Below are positions 6,092-12,096 of a DNA stretch of 25,398 nucleotides, piece by piece; position 1 is the first letter of the stretch, and the number at the start of each line of letters is the position of its first letter. Origin of the DNA: a virus; the IMG/VR virus record IMGVR_UViG_3300036857_000511, positions 1 through 25,398 of that record. One strand, written 5' to 3'. Position numbers and translations under genes: made by a program. The notes beneath the pieces are model-generated. The model had not been told where the DNA came from, did not search any database, and saw only the letters and a list, made by a program, of their open reading frames with translations.

Positions 6092-6163
6092 GTGTAGATT
6101 TTCTACACGCCGTAGCTTCAGCGTGTGTAGAAATTGTACTCAGCCTCTGTAGATTTTCTACAC
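6092..6163 (-). promoter_or_regulatory. Leftward promoter with three operator-like palindromes
   Basis: Site 1 (6092-6108) is the perfect inverted repeat GTGTAGATTTTCTACAC with 7-bp arms. Site 3 (6147-6163) is CTGTAGATTTTCTACAC with 6-bp arms. Site 2 (6125-6139, GTGTAGAAATTGTAC) keeps the left arm only. On the minus strand a near-consensus -10 box TACAAT (6133-6138) lies in site 2. Site 3 covers the -35 region, which has only a weak match, and site 1 lies in the leader of the gene at 5438-6082. This is the layout of a repressible promoter. The repressor is not identified. Confidence 0.65.
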
Positions 6164-6226
6164 GGGCTGAGTCGGGATGCCGGCATGCTGGCTCAATCCC
6201 AGGCAGCCGCGCCTGCAGGGTGTCGG

Positions 6227-6589
6227 TCACTGGTTGACCCACGCCAACCACTTGTCGGCAATCTGGAGTACGTGGTCGCTTTTGATCTCTTCGCGGGTCT
6301 GGCCCCAGAGCCCGACGAACTCCGCCGCGGCTTTCAGGACCGCCAGACGTGTGATGCGCTCGTCCTTGGTACTCAAAACTGCGGGAGTTTCACCGCGCGT
6401 TGAGAGGTTTTCCAACTCCACGATGTAGCCCTTCGAGTCGATCTTCATCCGCACGTGCGCGCCGGCCTCGGGCAGTTCCACCGGGCGATAGCGACTCACG
6501 TTGACCCACGCGCCGCCCAGTTTCAAGCCGGTGGCGTTCACGCTTTCGACGACGCCCTCGACGTCTTCGGTCGGTATACGCCCGTTCAT
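6227..6589 (-). CDS. OB-fold-like hypothetical protein
   Basis: The 120-residue protein has an N-terminal beta-rich part (VEGVVESVNATGLKLGGAW, then VRMKIDSKGYIVELENL) that reads like a small OB-type barrel. After a linker comes a helical tail, RLAVLKAAAEFVGLW and SDHVLQIADKWLAWV. Similar tails occur in phage single-strand-DNA or recombination accessory proteins, so DNA binding is plausible but not shown. ATG shares one base with the upstream stop (TGATG). Confidence 0.5.
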   Translation of the reverse strand: MNGRIPTEDVEGVVESVNATGLKLGGAWVNVSRYRPVELPEAGAHVRMKIDSKGYIVELENLSTRGETPAVLSTKDERITRLAVLKAAAEFVGLWGQTREEIKSDHVLQIADKWLAWVNQ

Positions 6590-6861
6590 CAGAACGCCAC
6601 CTCCTGATCATCGAAGATTGGCCGCGGGCGGCGGTCGGTGCGCCTGAGCACGTCCTCGACGCGGCCGTCCTCGAGCAGGCACAGTAGCTCGCGCAGCACG
6701 GGCACCAGGTCGACCAGGCGCGCACTGTCCTGCAAGGCGGCACGCGCACCGGCCCGCCAGGCGGCGCCCCACACCATAGCGGGGTCCTCGGCCTCGTGAG
6801 GATGGTGGTGCTTGTAGGCAAAGAACTGGCCGGCAGCGCTGGTGAGCTCGAGCGGTTTCAT
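6589..6861 (-). CDS. Hypothetical protein, homologue of the gene at 10590-10892
   Basis: The 90-residue protein carries FFAYKHHHPHEAED and then WGAAWRAGARAALQDS. The product at 10590-10892 has LFAWLHRHPSEADA and WADAWREGGWQAIHDS in the same order, so the two look like diverged copies of one family. An Asp/Glu-rich tail closes both. It overlaps the SWIM gene by ATGA and the next gene by TGATG. The family's function is unknown to me. Confidence 0.55.
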   Translation of the reverse strand: MKPLELTSAAGQFFAYKHHHPHEAEDPAMVWGAAWRAGARAALQDSARLVDLVPVLRELLCLLEDGRVEDVLRRTDRRPRPIFDDQEVAF

Positions 6862-7220
6862 CGTGGGCGCCCAAGGATGCGGGTGAGCGCACGGTCCTCG
6901 TCGTAGTCGAAGCGCTTGAAGATATCGTCGGCCGACTCGGGGGCTGGATCAAGCTTGGGCTGGGTCTGCTCTTCGACCAGTTGGCAGTGCAACTCGACGG
7001 CGAGGACGTGCTTGCAGTCTCGGCCGCGGCCGTGGAGGAAATCCGGGCAGGTGCAACTGTGGCGGTTGACGAGGTAGTAGCGGCTGCCGTCGCTCGAGCG
7101 AATGCCGTAGAACTTGCGGCCGTCGCGCGTGCGGCAGGTGGCCCACTGGCCGGCGTCGCGCGCCAGTTCGACGGCTTTGGGGCCGCGGGGGTCGGTTTCA
7201 GAAACGAGTAGAGTGCTCAT
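6858..7220 (-). CDS. SWIM-type zinc-finger protein
   Basis: From ATG at 7220 the protein has 120 residues with the signature C-x-C-x10-C-x-H at C56, C58, C69 and H71, in a context (SCTCPDF, then CKHVLAVELH) typical of SWIM domains. These bind zinc and mediate DNA or protein contacts. The segment before it (FYGIRSSDGSRYYLVNRH) is the usual beta hairpin. The acidic C terminus (PAPESADDIFKRFDYDED) may be a partner-binding tail. A GTG at 7271 is in frame but adds an unlikely N terminus. It is the first gene of the leftward operon. Confidence 0.75.
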   Translation of the reverse strand: MSTLLVSETDPRGPKAVELARDAGQWATCRTRDGRKFYGIRSSDGSRYYLVNRHSCTCPDFLHGRGRDCKHVLAVELHCQLVEEQTQPKLDPAPESADDIFKRFDYDEDRALTRILGRPR

Positions 7221-7305
7221 CGGTCGATGTCTGGTCCAATCAGATGTTGACCACGGGCAGGTCGGCGTCACGAGCGCTGGCCTGCTCTTTGTGTGTCACG
7301 GCCTC

Positions 7306-7311
7306 AGTATA
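7306..7311 (-). promoter_or_regulatory. Possible -10 box of the leftward SWIM operon
   Basis: TATACT on the minus strand lies about 85 nt upstream of the SWIM gene's ATG in the divergent region. A good -35 hexamer at 16-18 nt is missing, so it would need an activator. The adjacent TGCGGCAGTA (7320-7329) recurs in the palindrome before the XRE gene (10260-10274), hinting at control by the repressor. Confidence 0.3.
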
Positions 7312-7344
7312 CCCCACAGTGCGGCAGTAGTGCTACATTTTTAG

Positions 7345-7384
7345 TGTCCCAACGCACCAAACTACTTTTTGTGACGTAGGGACA
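7345..7384. other. Candidate attP site: 40-bp imperfect dyad upstream of the integrase
   Basis: The block begins TGTCCC and ends GGGACA, with further matching positions inward (ACG and CAAA against their complements), so about 13 of 20 half-site positions are symmetric. It ends 5 bp before the integrase start codon. Serine integrases use attP sites of about 40-50 bp with this sort of imperfect dyad, usually beside the int gene. The centre falls at AC (7364-7365). It could instead be an operator for int. Confidence 0.45.
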
Positions 7385-7388
7385 TACA

Positions 7389-8936
7389 TTGGACTACACT
7401 CGTTTCGTGACCATCGATCTGACGTATACGCGCGTGAGTACTTTCGAGCAGAGCAAGGAAGGCCTGTCCCTCGACATGCAAGCTAGAGAGACCGTGCGGC
7501 TCGTCGACCAGCGCCGCTCGTATCTCGGCGGCCAGTTCTCCGATGTCCTCAGCGGCGCGCGCTCGGACCGACCTGGCTATCAGGCGTTGCTCGCCGAGAT
7601 TCGCCGCCTGCGGCACGCAGGCGAGCGCGTGGCCGTCATCGTCTGGCGTCTGGATCGCTTCGGTCGCGACCTGGAGGAGCGCGCGCGCTCGTGGAAAGAG
7701 CTCGCCAAACTCGAGGTCACGCTGCACAGCGTCAGTGAAGGTGGCCACGCCATCGACGAGACGACCGCGTACGCGATGGCCTTCGCCGCCCAGGTGCAGC
7801 TCACCAGCATCCGCCAGAACATCAAGGGCGCGCTCAAGAACGCGCGCAGCCTGGGCTGGTGGACCAGCGGCATCTGTCCCTACGGCTACATCTGGCGGCC
7901 GCGAACCGATGATGAGCGCGCGCGTGGCGCACCCAAGGGTGTGCTGGATGTCGACCCGGTGGCTGCGCCGCGCGTGCTCGAGGCGTTCCAGCGTCTGGCA
8001 GACGGCGCCTCTGCGGGCAGTGTCCACAAGTGGCTGTCGAGCCTGTCCGACGACGATCGCCGCGGGCGCGCCATGCACCGTCGCAGCGTGTTTTTGATGT
8101 TCAAGGCGCCGGTGTACATGGCCAGGTTCGAGTCCGATGGACCCGAGGGTCAATGGCCAGCGATTGTGGATGAGAAAACCTGGCGCAAGGCGCAGCATGT
8201 GTTCGACGGTCATAAGGTTGGCTCTGGAAAACGCGCGGCGACAGGTCGGTACCTGCTGAGCGGTTTTCTCAAGTGCCCGGTGTGCGGCCATGCGATGGTG
8301 GGTACGAGTGTGGGCAGCAGCAAGCGGCATCAGGTGCGCTACCGCTGCAAGGCGCGCGAATACGGCACGTCGTGCGGCCAGACGGTGACAGTCGCGCGCG
8401 TCGATCGGGACGTGCTCGCGCGTGTCGCTGAATTGGTGGACTGGCTGGTCGATCCAGTCAAGCGCGCGCAGCTCGTTGCCAGGTGGAACGCCAGCCGCGC
8501 GAAGGTGTTCCCCAATGAACAACGCGAGCGGCGCCAGATCGAACGTGAGCGCGAGCGCGAGCGGACGCGGCTCATGCAGGCCATCGACAAGTGGAACGAC
8601 GGCAAACTGTCCGACGCGGAGTATTACGCGTATCGCGCGACAGTCGAACAGCGACTGCGCTCCGGGGACGAGCGCTTGGCTGCGCTCGCGGCCGAGGTGC
8701 CGCCCGAGCCTGAACTACCCGCGCTGGAGACGTTGCTGCCGCCGGCGCCGGGCTGGCTGCGGATTCTGCGGGAGACCAGCGACATCGAGGCGCGCCGGCG
8801 GGTGCTGAGTGTCTTCGTCAACAGCGTGGTCGCTCACCGCACGAGTTGGGGCCGGTATGACGTTGTCGTCGGCCTGACCCCGCTCGGGGAATGGTTGGCG
8901 ATGTTCACGCCACCAGGACTCGAGGAGGTGAGTTAG
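7389..8936 (+). CDS. int: Large serine recombinase (phage integrase)
   Basis: The 515-residue protein inserts and excises the phage genome by serine recombination. The catalytic domain has YTRVST with nucleophile Ser17, DVLSGARSDRPG near 52-63 and RLDRFGR at 87-93. A recombinase domain follows, with the GYIWRP and VLEAF elements. The zinc ribbon has C296, C299, C320 and C329. A coiled coil rich in RERERE follows, then a C-terminal tail. Length is normal for the large serine integrase family. TTG at 7389 is preceded by TAGGGA; GTG at 7407 is an alternative and still includes Ser17. It points away from the leftward operon. Confidence 0.93.
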   Translation: MDYTRFVTIDLTYTRVSTFEQSKEGLSLDMQARETVRLVDQRRSYLGGQFSDVLSGARSDRPGYQALLAEIRRLRHAGERVAVIVWRLDRFGRDLEERARSWKELAKLEVTLHSVSEGGHAIDETTAYAMAFAAQVQLTSIRQNIKGALKNARSLGWWTSGICPYGYIWRPRTDDERARGAPKGVLDVDPVAAPRVLEAFQRLADGASAGSVHKWLSSLSDDDRRGRAMHRRSVFLMFKAPVYMARFESDGPEGQWPAIVDEKTWRKAQHVFDGHKVGSGKRAATGRYLLSGFLKCPVCGHAMVGTSVGSSKRHQVRYRCKAREYGTSCGQTVTVARVDRDVLARVAELVDWLVDPVKRAQLVARWNASRAKVFPNEQRERRQIERERERERTRLMQAIDKWNDGKLSDAEYYAYRATVEQRLRSGDERLAALAAEVPPEPELPALETLLPPAPGWLRILRETSDIEARRRVLSVFVNSVVAHRTSWGRYDVVVGLTPLGEWLAMFTPPGLEEVS

Positions 8937-9013
8937 CGCGTCGAGTGCGCCGTCGATTTCGTCCTGGCTGGGCGGGCGTGGACTCACGTTGTCCAGTATG
9001 CGCACGGCCTGTG

Positions 9014-9059
9014 TGCAAGCGACCGGGCACGGCCTATGCAATCAATCGTGCAATCTGCC
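9014..9059 (+). repeat. TGCAA phased repeat array, locus A
   Basis: Units start at 9014 (TGCAAGCGACCG), 9026 (GGCACGGCCTA), 9037 (TGCAATCAATCG) and 9049 (TGCAATCTGCC), spaced 12, 11 and 12 bp. The first three units match loci C (9892) and D (10379, minus strand) in the same register. It lies in the gap after the integrase and runs into the end of the HTH-PAS gene. Confidence 0.65.
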
Positions 9060-9797
9060 GTCGCGTCCTTGAAACCGGTAGGGTGGCAGCGACGCTTCGT
9101 ACAGGCGCAGAAGGTGCTCCATGTCGAGCACCTCGACCTGGTCGGGGGTCACGCCCTGCCGCAGCACGACCCCCGGCTTGACATTGAACGTCTCGGGCCG
9201 GGTGCGTACGTCATCCTCGGGCTCGCCTGCGGTGGCGTCGACGAAGACGCAGTCGTACTCGTGCCCGTAGGTCACCTGCATGTGCAGCGGCAGGCGCCGC
9301 CCGTCCGCTTGCAGAATGTAGGTGTCGCACTCGCCAATGGGCGGCTCGAGCAGATCGGCGCGCAGGGCCTGGACCAGCTCCGCGAAGCGGTCGTAGTGGG
9401 CCTGTATTTGACGACCGCGGCGGAGCGCGACTCGGACATTCTGACCGATGAGTTCATCGCGCGGCATACCCACCGCGGCACACACCGACGGCGAGACCCA
9501 CTGCAAGATGTGGTCGACGCACGTGATGACCAGTACCAGGTGATCCTCGGGCGGTGGCCCCAGGCTCGGATACCAGGGCATACCCACCGCGCTCAGGTAG
9601 CGAAGTAAGGTATGCGGAGCCTTGTGCCAGTGCTCGCAAAACGCCGTTTTGGTCCGCGGTCGTTGAAGAACACGCGCGGTGGCGTAGGTCCTGTCCATGA
9701 TGTCTTTGATGGGCCACTGGGGTCCGCGTGGGGTGCCGGCGGGACTGTGCCACGGCTGTTGCCTGCTCTGCATCAGATCAAACTGTGAGCGCTCCAT
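9042..9797 (-). CDS. HTH-PAS-like regulatory protein
   Basis: The 251-residue protein has a PAS-like domain at about residues 86-190: ITCVDHILQWVSPSVCAAVG, then MPRDELIGQNV, and later YILQADGRRLPLHMQV. That is the usual PAS order of beta strands, the DELIG helix turn and the DGR strand. Before it, TKTAFCEHWHKAPHTLLRYL (about 50-69) resembles a helix-turn-helix. No kinase or cyclase output domain is present. I infer a sensor-regulator beside the lysogeny genes. The start has an AAGGGGAA ribosome-binding site. A possible promoter, TTGCAC, 17 nt, then TAGGTA, overlaps repeat array C upstream. Confidence 0.6.
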   Translation of the reverse strand: MERSQFDLMQSRQQPWHSPAGTPRGPQWPIKDIMDRTYATARVLQRPRTKTAFCEHWHKAPHTLLRYLSAVGMPWYPSLGPPPEDHLVLVITCVDHILQWVSPSVCAAVGMPRDELIGQNVRVALRRGRQIQAHYDRFAELVQALRADLLEPPIGECDTYILQADGRRLPLHMQVTYGHEYDCVFVDATAGEPEDDVRTRPETFNVKPGVVLRQGVTPDQVEVLDMEHLLRLYEASLPPYRFQGRDGRLHD

Positions 9798-9891
9798 TTC
9801 CCCTTCGACCGCGCGACGACTACCCCGTGCCAGCCTCAGTCGATGTGCGGTTGCCTGGTTGTCTCTCTACCTAGTCTGTGGCCACCTAGTG

Positions 9892-9925
9892 TGCAAGCAA
9901 CCGTGCAAAGATTGTGCAAAGTTTG
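9892..9925 (+). repeat. TGCAA phased repeat array, locus C
   Basis: Units start at 9892 (TGCAAGCAACCG), 9904 (TGCAAAGATTG) and 9915 (TGCAAAGTTTG), the same 12- and 11-bp spacing as loci A and D. It lies in the promoter region of the leftward HTH-PAS gene. On the minus strand its TTGCAC may serve as a -35 box, so a bound protein could block transcription. Confidence 0.65.
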
Positions 9926-9960
9926 GTTGCCGGCATGATTTAGTGCCAACTTGACAGTGT

Positions 9961-9980
9961 CGCACTACAGCCACTGTAAT
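9961..9980. other. Gap between the two leftward regulators
   Basis: The 200-nt gap 9798-9997 holds array C and, near 9955-9979, a weak dyad ACAGTG...CACTGT with 6-bp arms and a 12-nt loop. It could be a terminator stem after the XRE gene or an operator, but there is no T run. I see no gene in the gap. Confidence 0.25.
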
Positions 9981-9997
9981 GTCACACCAGTCAGGGA

Positions 9998-10246
9998 CTA
10001 GGTGAGTGGGCCGGTGAGGTCCACAGGGCGGCACTTCAGCGCGAGCGCCAGCTTCCGCACGCTGGACAAGCGAATATCCTCGCCGTCTTCACCGCGGCCG
10101 ATGGTCGCGCGCGAGACGCCGGCGAGCGTGGCCAGGTCTTTCTGGGACAGGGCTGCTTCGCGTCGCTTGCGTTCGAGGTGTGGCACGAGCACGGCCCGAG
10201 AGATACCCGAGCGAGGCGTTACTGCACCAGTGCGCAACTGCGGCAT
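9998..10246 (-). CDS. XRE-family transcriptional repressor
   Basis: From ATG at 10246 the protein has 82 residues. It contains the XRE fold at about 22-78: HLERKRREAALSQKDLATLA, then GVSRATIGRGEDG as turn and recognition helix, then SVRKLALALKCRPVDL. Such small Cro/CI-like proteins bind operators and control the lytic-lysogenic switch. A longer frame to 10357 exists but covers the palindrome at 10260 and array D, so the short start is preferred. There is no cleavable C-terminal domain, so control must differ from lambda CI. Confidence 0.8.
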   Translation of the reverse strand: MPQLRTGAVTPRSGISRAVLVPHLERKRREAALSQKDLATLAGVSRATIGRGEDGEDIRLSSVRKLALALKCRPVDLTGPLT

Positions 10247-10259
10247 AGCTACGGTCAGG

Positions 10260-10274
10260 GTACTGCGGCAGTAC
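10260..10274. promoter_or_regulatory. Operator-like palindrome upstream of the XRE gene
   Basis: GTACTGCGGCAGTAC has 7-bp arms around a single central base. It lies 14 bp before the XRE start codon in the divergent region 10247-10407, a natural autoregulatory site. The half TGCGGCAGTA occurs again at 7320-7329 between the integrase and SWIM genes. Confidence 0.5.
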
Positions 10275-10345
10275 ACGAGTAGGAAAGCGTCCGCAGTGCG
10301 GCCCAAGTCGAGCGTTACAGTTTCATCACCCCTCGAAAAATTGGT

Positions 10346-10379
10346 CCCACATTGCACAGTCCGTGCACGATCGCTTGCA
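10346..10379 (-). repeat. TGCAA phased repeat array, locus D
   Basis: On the minus strand, units start at 10379 (TGCAAGCGATCG), 10367 (TGCACGGACTG) and 10356 (TGCAATGTGGG). Spacing and order equal loci A and C. It sits between the XRE gene and the rightward early operon, where a bound protein could act on both. Confidence 0.65.
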
Positions 10380-10407
10380 AAGGGACCCGCTCCACACTTG
10401 AGGGGCT

Positions 10408-10593
10408 ATGTCAAGTGCGTACCGCTCAACTGCGGAGCGGATCTTGCGGGTGCCCGTTCGCGACGAATACTGGGACCGCCTGTTTGAACTAGCCCAGGAC
10501 GCGCGTCAAGACCCGAGAGACTGGGCCGCCTCGCAGCTCGAGCGCATCGTGCGCCGCAACATGTCCAAGAAGCCGGTCGCCGAGGTTGCGTGA
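10408..10593 (+). CDS. Small hypothetical protein opening the rightward early operon
   Basis: ATG follows a GAGGGG ribosome-binding site and gives 61 residues. The sequence ERILRVPVRDEYWDRLFELA, then DPRDWAASQLERIVRRN, suggests one strand and two helices, in the manner of ribbon-helix-helix or Arc-like proteins. That would suit a regulator at the head of an operon, but the resemblance is weak. It ends in a GTGA overlap with the next gene. Confidence 0.6.
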   Translation: MSSAYRSTAERILRVPVRDEYWDRLFELAQDARQDPRDWAASQLERIVRRNMSKKPVAEVA

Positions 10594-10892
10594 CCAGCGA
10601 TCCCCGCGGCCGCCTGTTCGCGTGGCTGCATCGTCATCCGTCCGAAGCCGACGCGCTCAGAGACGTGCCGCCCGAGGTCCTGGGTCAGTTGTGGGCCGAC
10701 GCGTGGCGCGAGGGGGGCTGGCAGGCTATCCACGATTCGACCGAGGTGGGTGGCCTGCTCGAGCGAGCAAGCCAGCGCATGGAGTGGTTGATCGACCTGT
10801 ACCGCGCTGCGGAAGTCGAACGCGAGGTCGAGGATGGCAGCGCCTACTACGCCTCCGACGACGCCGAAGAATTGGAGTCCCTCGCATTTTGA
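10590..10892 (+). CDS. Hypothetical protein, homologue of the gene at 6589-6861
   Basis: GTG gives 100 residues, with LFAWLHRHPSEADA near the N terminus and WADAWREGGWQAIHDS after it, matching the 90-residue product of the leftward operon. The tail is acidic (VEREVEDGSAYYASDDAEELE). Start and stop overlap both neighbours (GTGA and TGATG), so it is translated as part of a coupled set. Function unknown. Confidence 0.6.
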   Translation: MTSDPRGRLFAWLHRHPSEADALRDVPPEVLGQLWADAWREGGWQAIHDSTEVGGLLERASQRMEWLIDLYRAAEVEREVEDGSAYYASDDAEELESLAF

Positions 10893-11017
10893 TGCCGTGG
10901 TTTGTGTGGGTCTTGGTTGGCTGGGTGATGGCGTCGGTGTGCTTCGGTGCGGCGATCGCCCGCTGGTTCCGATTCTTGCGCGAGCAGGACGACCACGAGC
11001 GCTGGGGCATCTGGTGA
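10892..11017 (+). CDS. 41-residue membrane protein
   Basis: The product has a hydrophobic helix at residues 2-26 (WFVWVLVGWVMASVCFGAA) and a charged tail (RFLREQDDHERWGIW). Its ATG overlaps the upstream TGA and its own TGA overlaps the GTG of the nuclease gene, which supports expression despite its size. Role unknown. Confidence 0.6.
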   Translation: MPWFVWVLVGWVMASVCFGAAIARWFRFLREQDDHERWGIW

Positions 11018-11382
11018 CGCGACTGGCTGTGCTCACTCGCGCGCGCCCTCGCCCTCAGCAGGCGTACCGCGTGCTGCCGCCCGAGTCGGAAGAATCCTTC
11101 CAGCACCGCGTGCTCGAGTACGCGCGCTGGATGGGCTGGGGTCTTCGGTATCACACCCACGACTCGCGTCGCTCGCCGCCGGGCTTCCCCGATTTAGTCC
11201 TGGTGCGCGCGCCGCGGGTGATCTTCGCCGAGTGCAAGACGGACTACGCGCCCAAGGAGCTTCCGCTCGCCCAGCGCGTGTGGATGCACGAGCTGCTGCG
11301 CTGTCCGGGCGTGGAGTTCTACGTCTTCAGGCCACGTAACTGGCAAGAGATCGAGCGCATCCTGGCGCGGAGGCCGGCGTGA
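11014..11382 (+). CDS. VRR-NUC domain nuclease
   Basis: The 122-residue product is a stand-alone VRR-NUC domain of the PD-(D/E)XK nuclease superfamily. Visible residues are E27 and Q30 in EESFQHRVLEYAR, the active-site Asp in GFPDLVL (D60), E73-C-K75, and Q87 in LAQRVWM. Phage versions cut branched or single-stranded DNA, and a role in replication or recombination is likely. The GTG start overlaps the previous stop (GTGA). It lies about 700 nt before the RecT-like gene, so it may act in the same recombination path. Confidence 0.85.
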   Translation: MTRLAVLTRARPRPQQAYRVLPPESEESFQHRVLEYARWMGWGLRYHTHDSRRSPPGFPDLVLVRAPRVIFAECKTDYAPKELPLAQRVWMHELLRCPGVEFYVFRPRNWQEIERILARRPA

Positions 11383-11585
11383 TCGTCCAGCCCGACAACG
11401 AAGAGTTCCGCAACGACGTGATTGCCGCGGCGCTCGCGAGTGTGCCGGAGCTCTGTCAGGAGTTTGGCTGCCGTCAACCGGTCCAGACCTGGTGCCCCTT
11501 GTGTCGATGCTTTTTCTGCGACGAGCATGACGAGCTGTATCCACGTCGGCGGCACTGGTGTCTCAAGGGTCCGGCCGAGGAGTGA
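11379..11585 (+). CDS. Small zinc-finger protein
   Basis: The 68-residue protein has CQEFGC (26-31), then CPLCRCFFCDEH and a later HWC, which can coordinate one or two zinc ions in a B-box or AN1-like way. GTG overlaps the nuclease stop and its own stop overlaps the next GTG. It may bind DNA or RNA. No named family was assigned. Confidence 0.6.
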   Translation: MIVQPDNEEFRNDVIAAALASVPELCQEFGCRQPVQTWCPLCRCFFCDEHDELYPRRRHWCLKGPAEE

Positions 11586-11668
11586 ACGATGAGCAACTTC
11601 GAGTTTTCATCATCGTGGCGGTGTTCGTGACCTTGGTCATTCTGTTCATCGCCAGGAGCATGAACTAG
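11582..11668 (+). CDS. 28-residue membrane peptide
   Basis: GTG within the upstream GAGTGA opens a 28-residue frame: a short polar head (NDEQLR) followed by an almost purely hydrophobic helix (VFIIVAVFVTLVILFIA) and RSMN. The GTGA overlap and the position directly before a membrane-anchored lysin favour a real peptide. It could be a lysis accessory or a coupling peptide. Confidence 0.5.
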   Translation: MNDEQLRVFIIVAVFVTLVILFIARSMN

Positions 11669-11669
11669 C

Positions 11670-12086
11670 GTGGCCAAAGCGATGGGTGTGGCCGGCTTCG
11701 TGCTCGGCGTGCTGGTCACCACGGTGGCCGGCGCGGCGCTCGGCTCGCACGCCGCCGGTGATGGTGGTGCGGCACTGGAGTCGCCACCGGAGGACACGCC
11801 GGTGGTGGCTGAGACTGCGAAAACGACACCGGAGCCGGCGTATGGTGTGTTCGACCGGCTGGCGGCATGTGAGAGTTCGGGCCGCTGGTCGGTCAACACC
11901 GGCAACGGCTATTTCGGCGGACTCCAGCAGGATTTGGTGTTCTGGCGGCGCTATGGTGGACTGGCGTACGCGCCGCGGCCGGACCTCGCCAGTCGCGCTG
12001 CTCAGATCGCTGTGGCCCAACGCGGGCTTAGTGTGCAGGGCTGGAAGGCATGGCCCGCGTGCGCGCGGGCGTTGGGGCTGAGATGA
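11670..12086 (+). CDS. Membrane-anchored Rpf-like muralytic transglycosylase
   Basis: The 138-residue protein has an N-terminal membrane segment (about 6-25), a spacer of Asp, Glu and Pro, and then an Rpf domain (59-137). Visible signatures are FDRLAACESSG with the catalytic Glu68, WSVNTGNGYFGGLQ (74-86), YAPRPDLASRAAQIAVA, and a closing WPAC. Cys67 and Cys131 match the conserved Rpf disulfide. The family cleaves peptidoglycan glycan strands in a lysozyme-like fold. It lies among recombination genes rather than lysis genes, so it may remodel the wall during infection or release phage. GTG follows the upstream stop by one base. Confidence 0.85.
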   Translation: MAKAMGVAGFVLGVLVTTVAGAALGSHAAGDGGAALESPPEDTPVVAETAKTTPEPAYGVFDRLAACESSGRWSVNTGNGYFGGLQQDLVFWRRYGGLAYAPRPDLASRAAQIAVAQRGLSVQGWKAWPACARALGLR

Positions 12087-12096
12087 CTGGAGGCGT

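Noticed and set aside
7362-8522. 386-residue open frame on the minus strand
   Set aside because: Antisense to the serine integrase, which has all catalytic and zinc residues.
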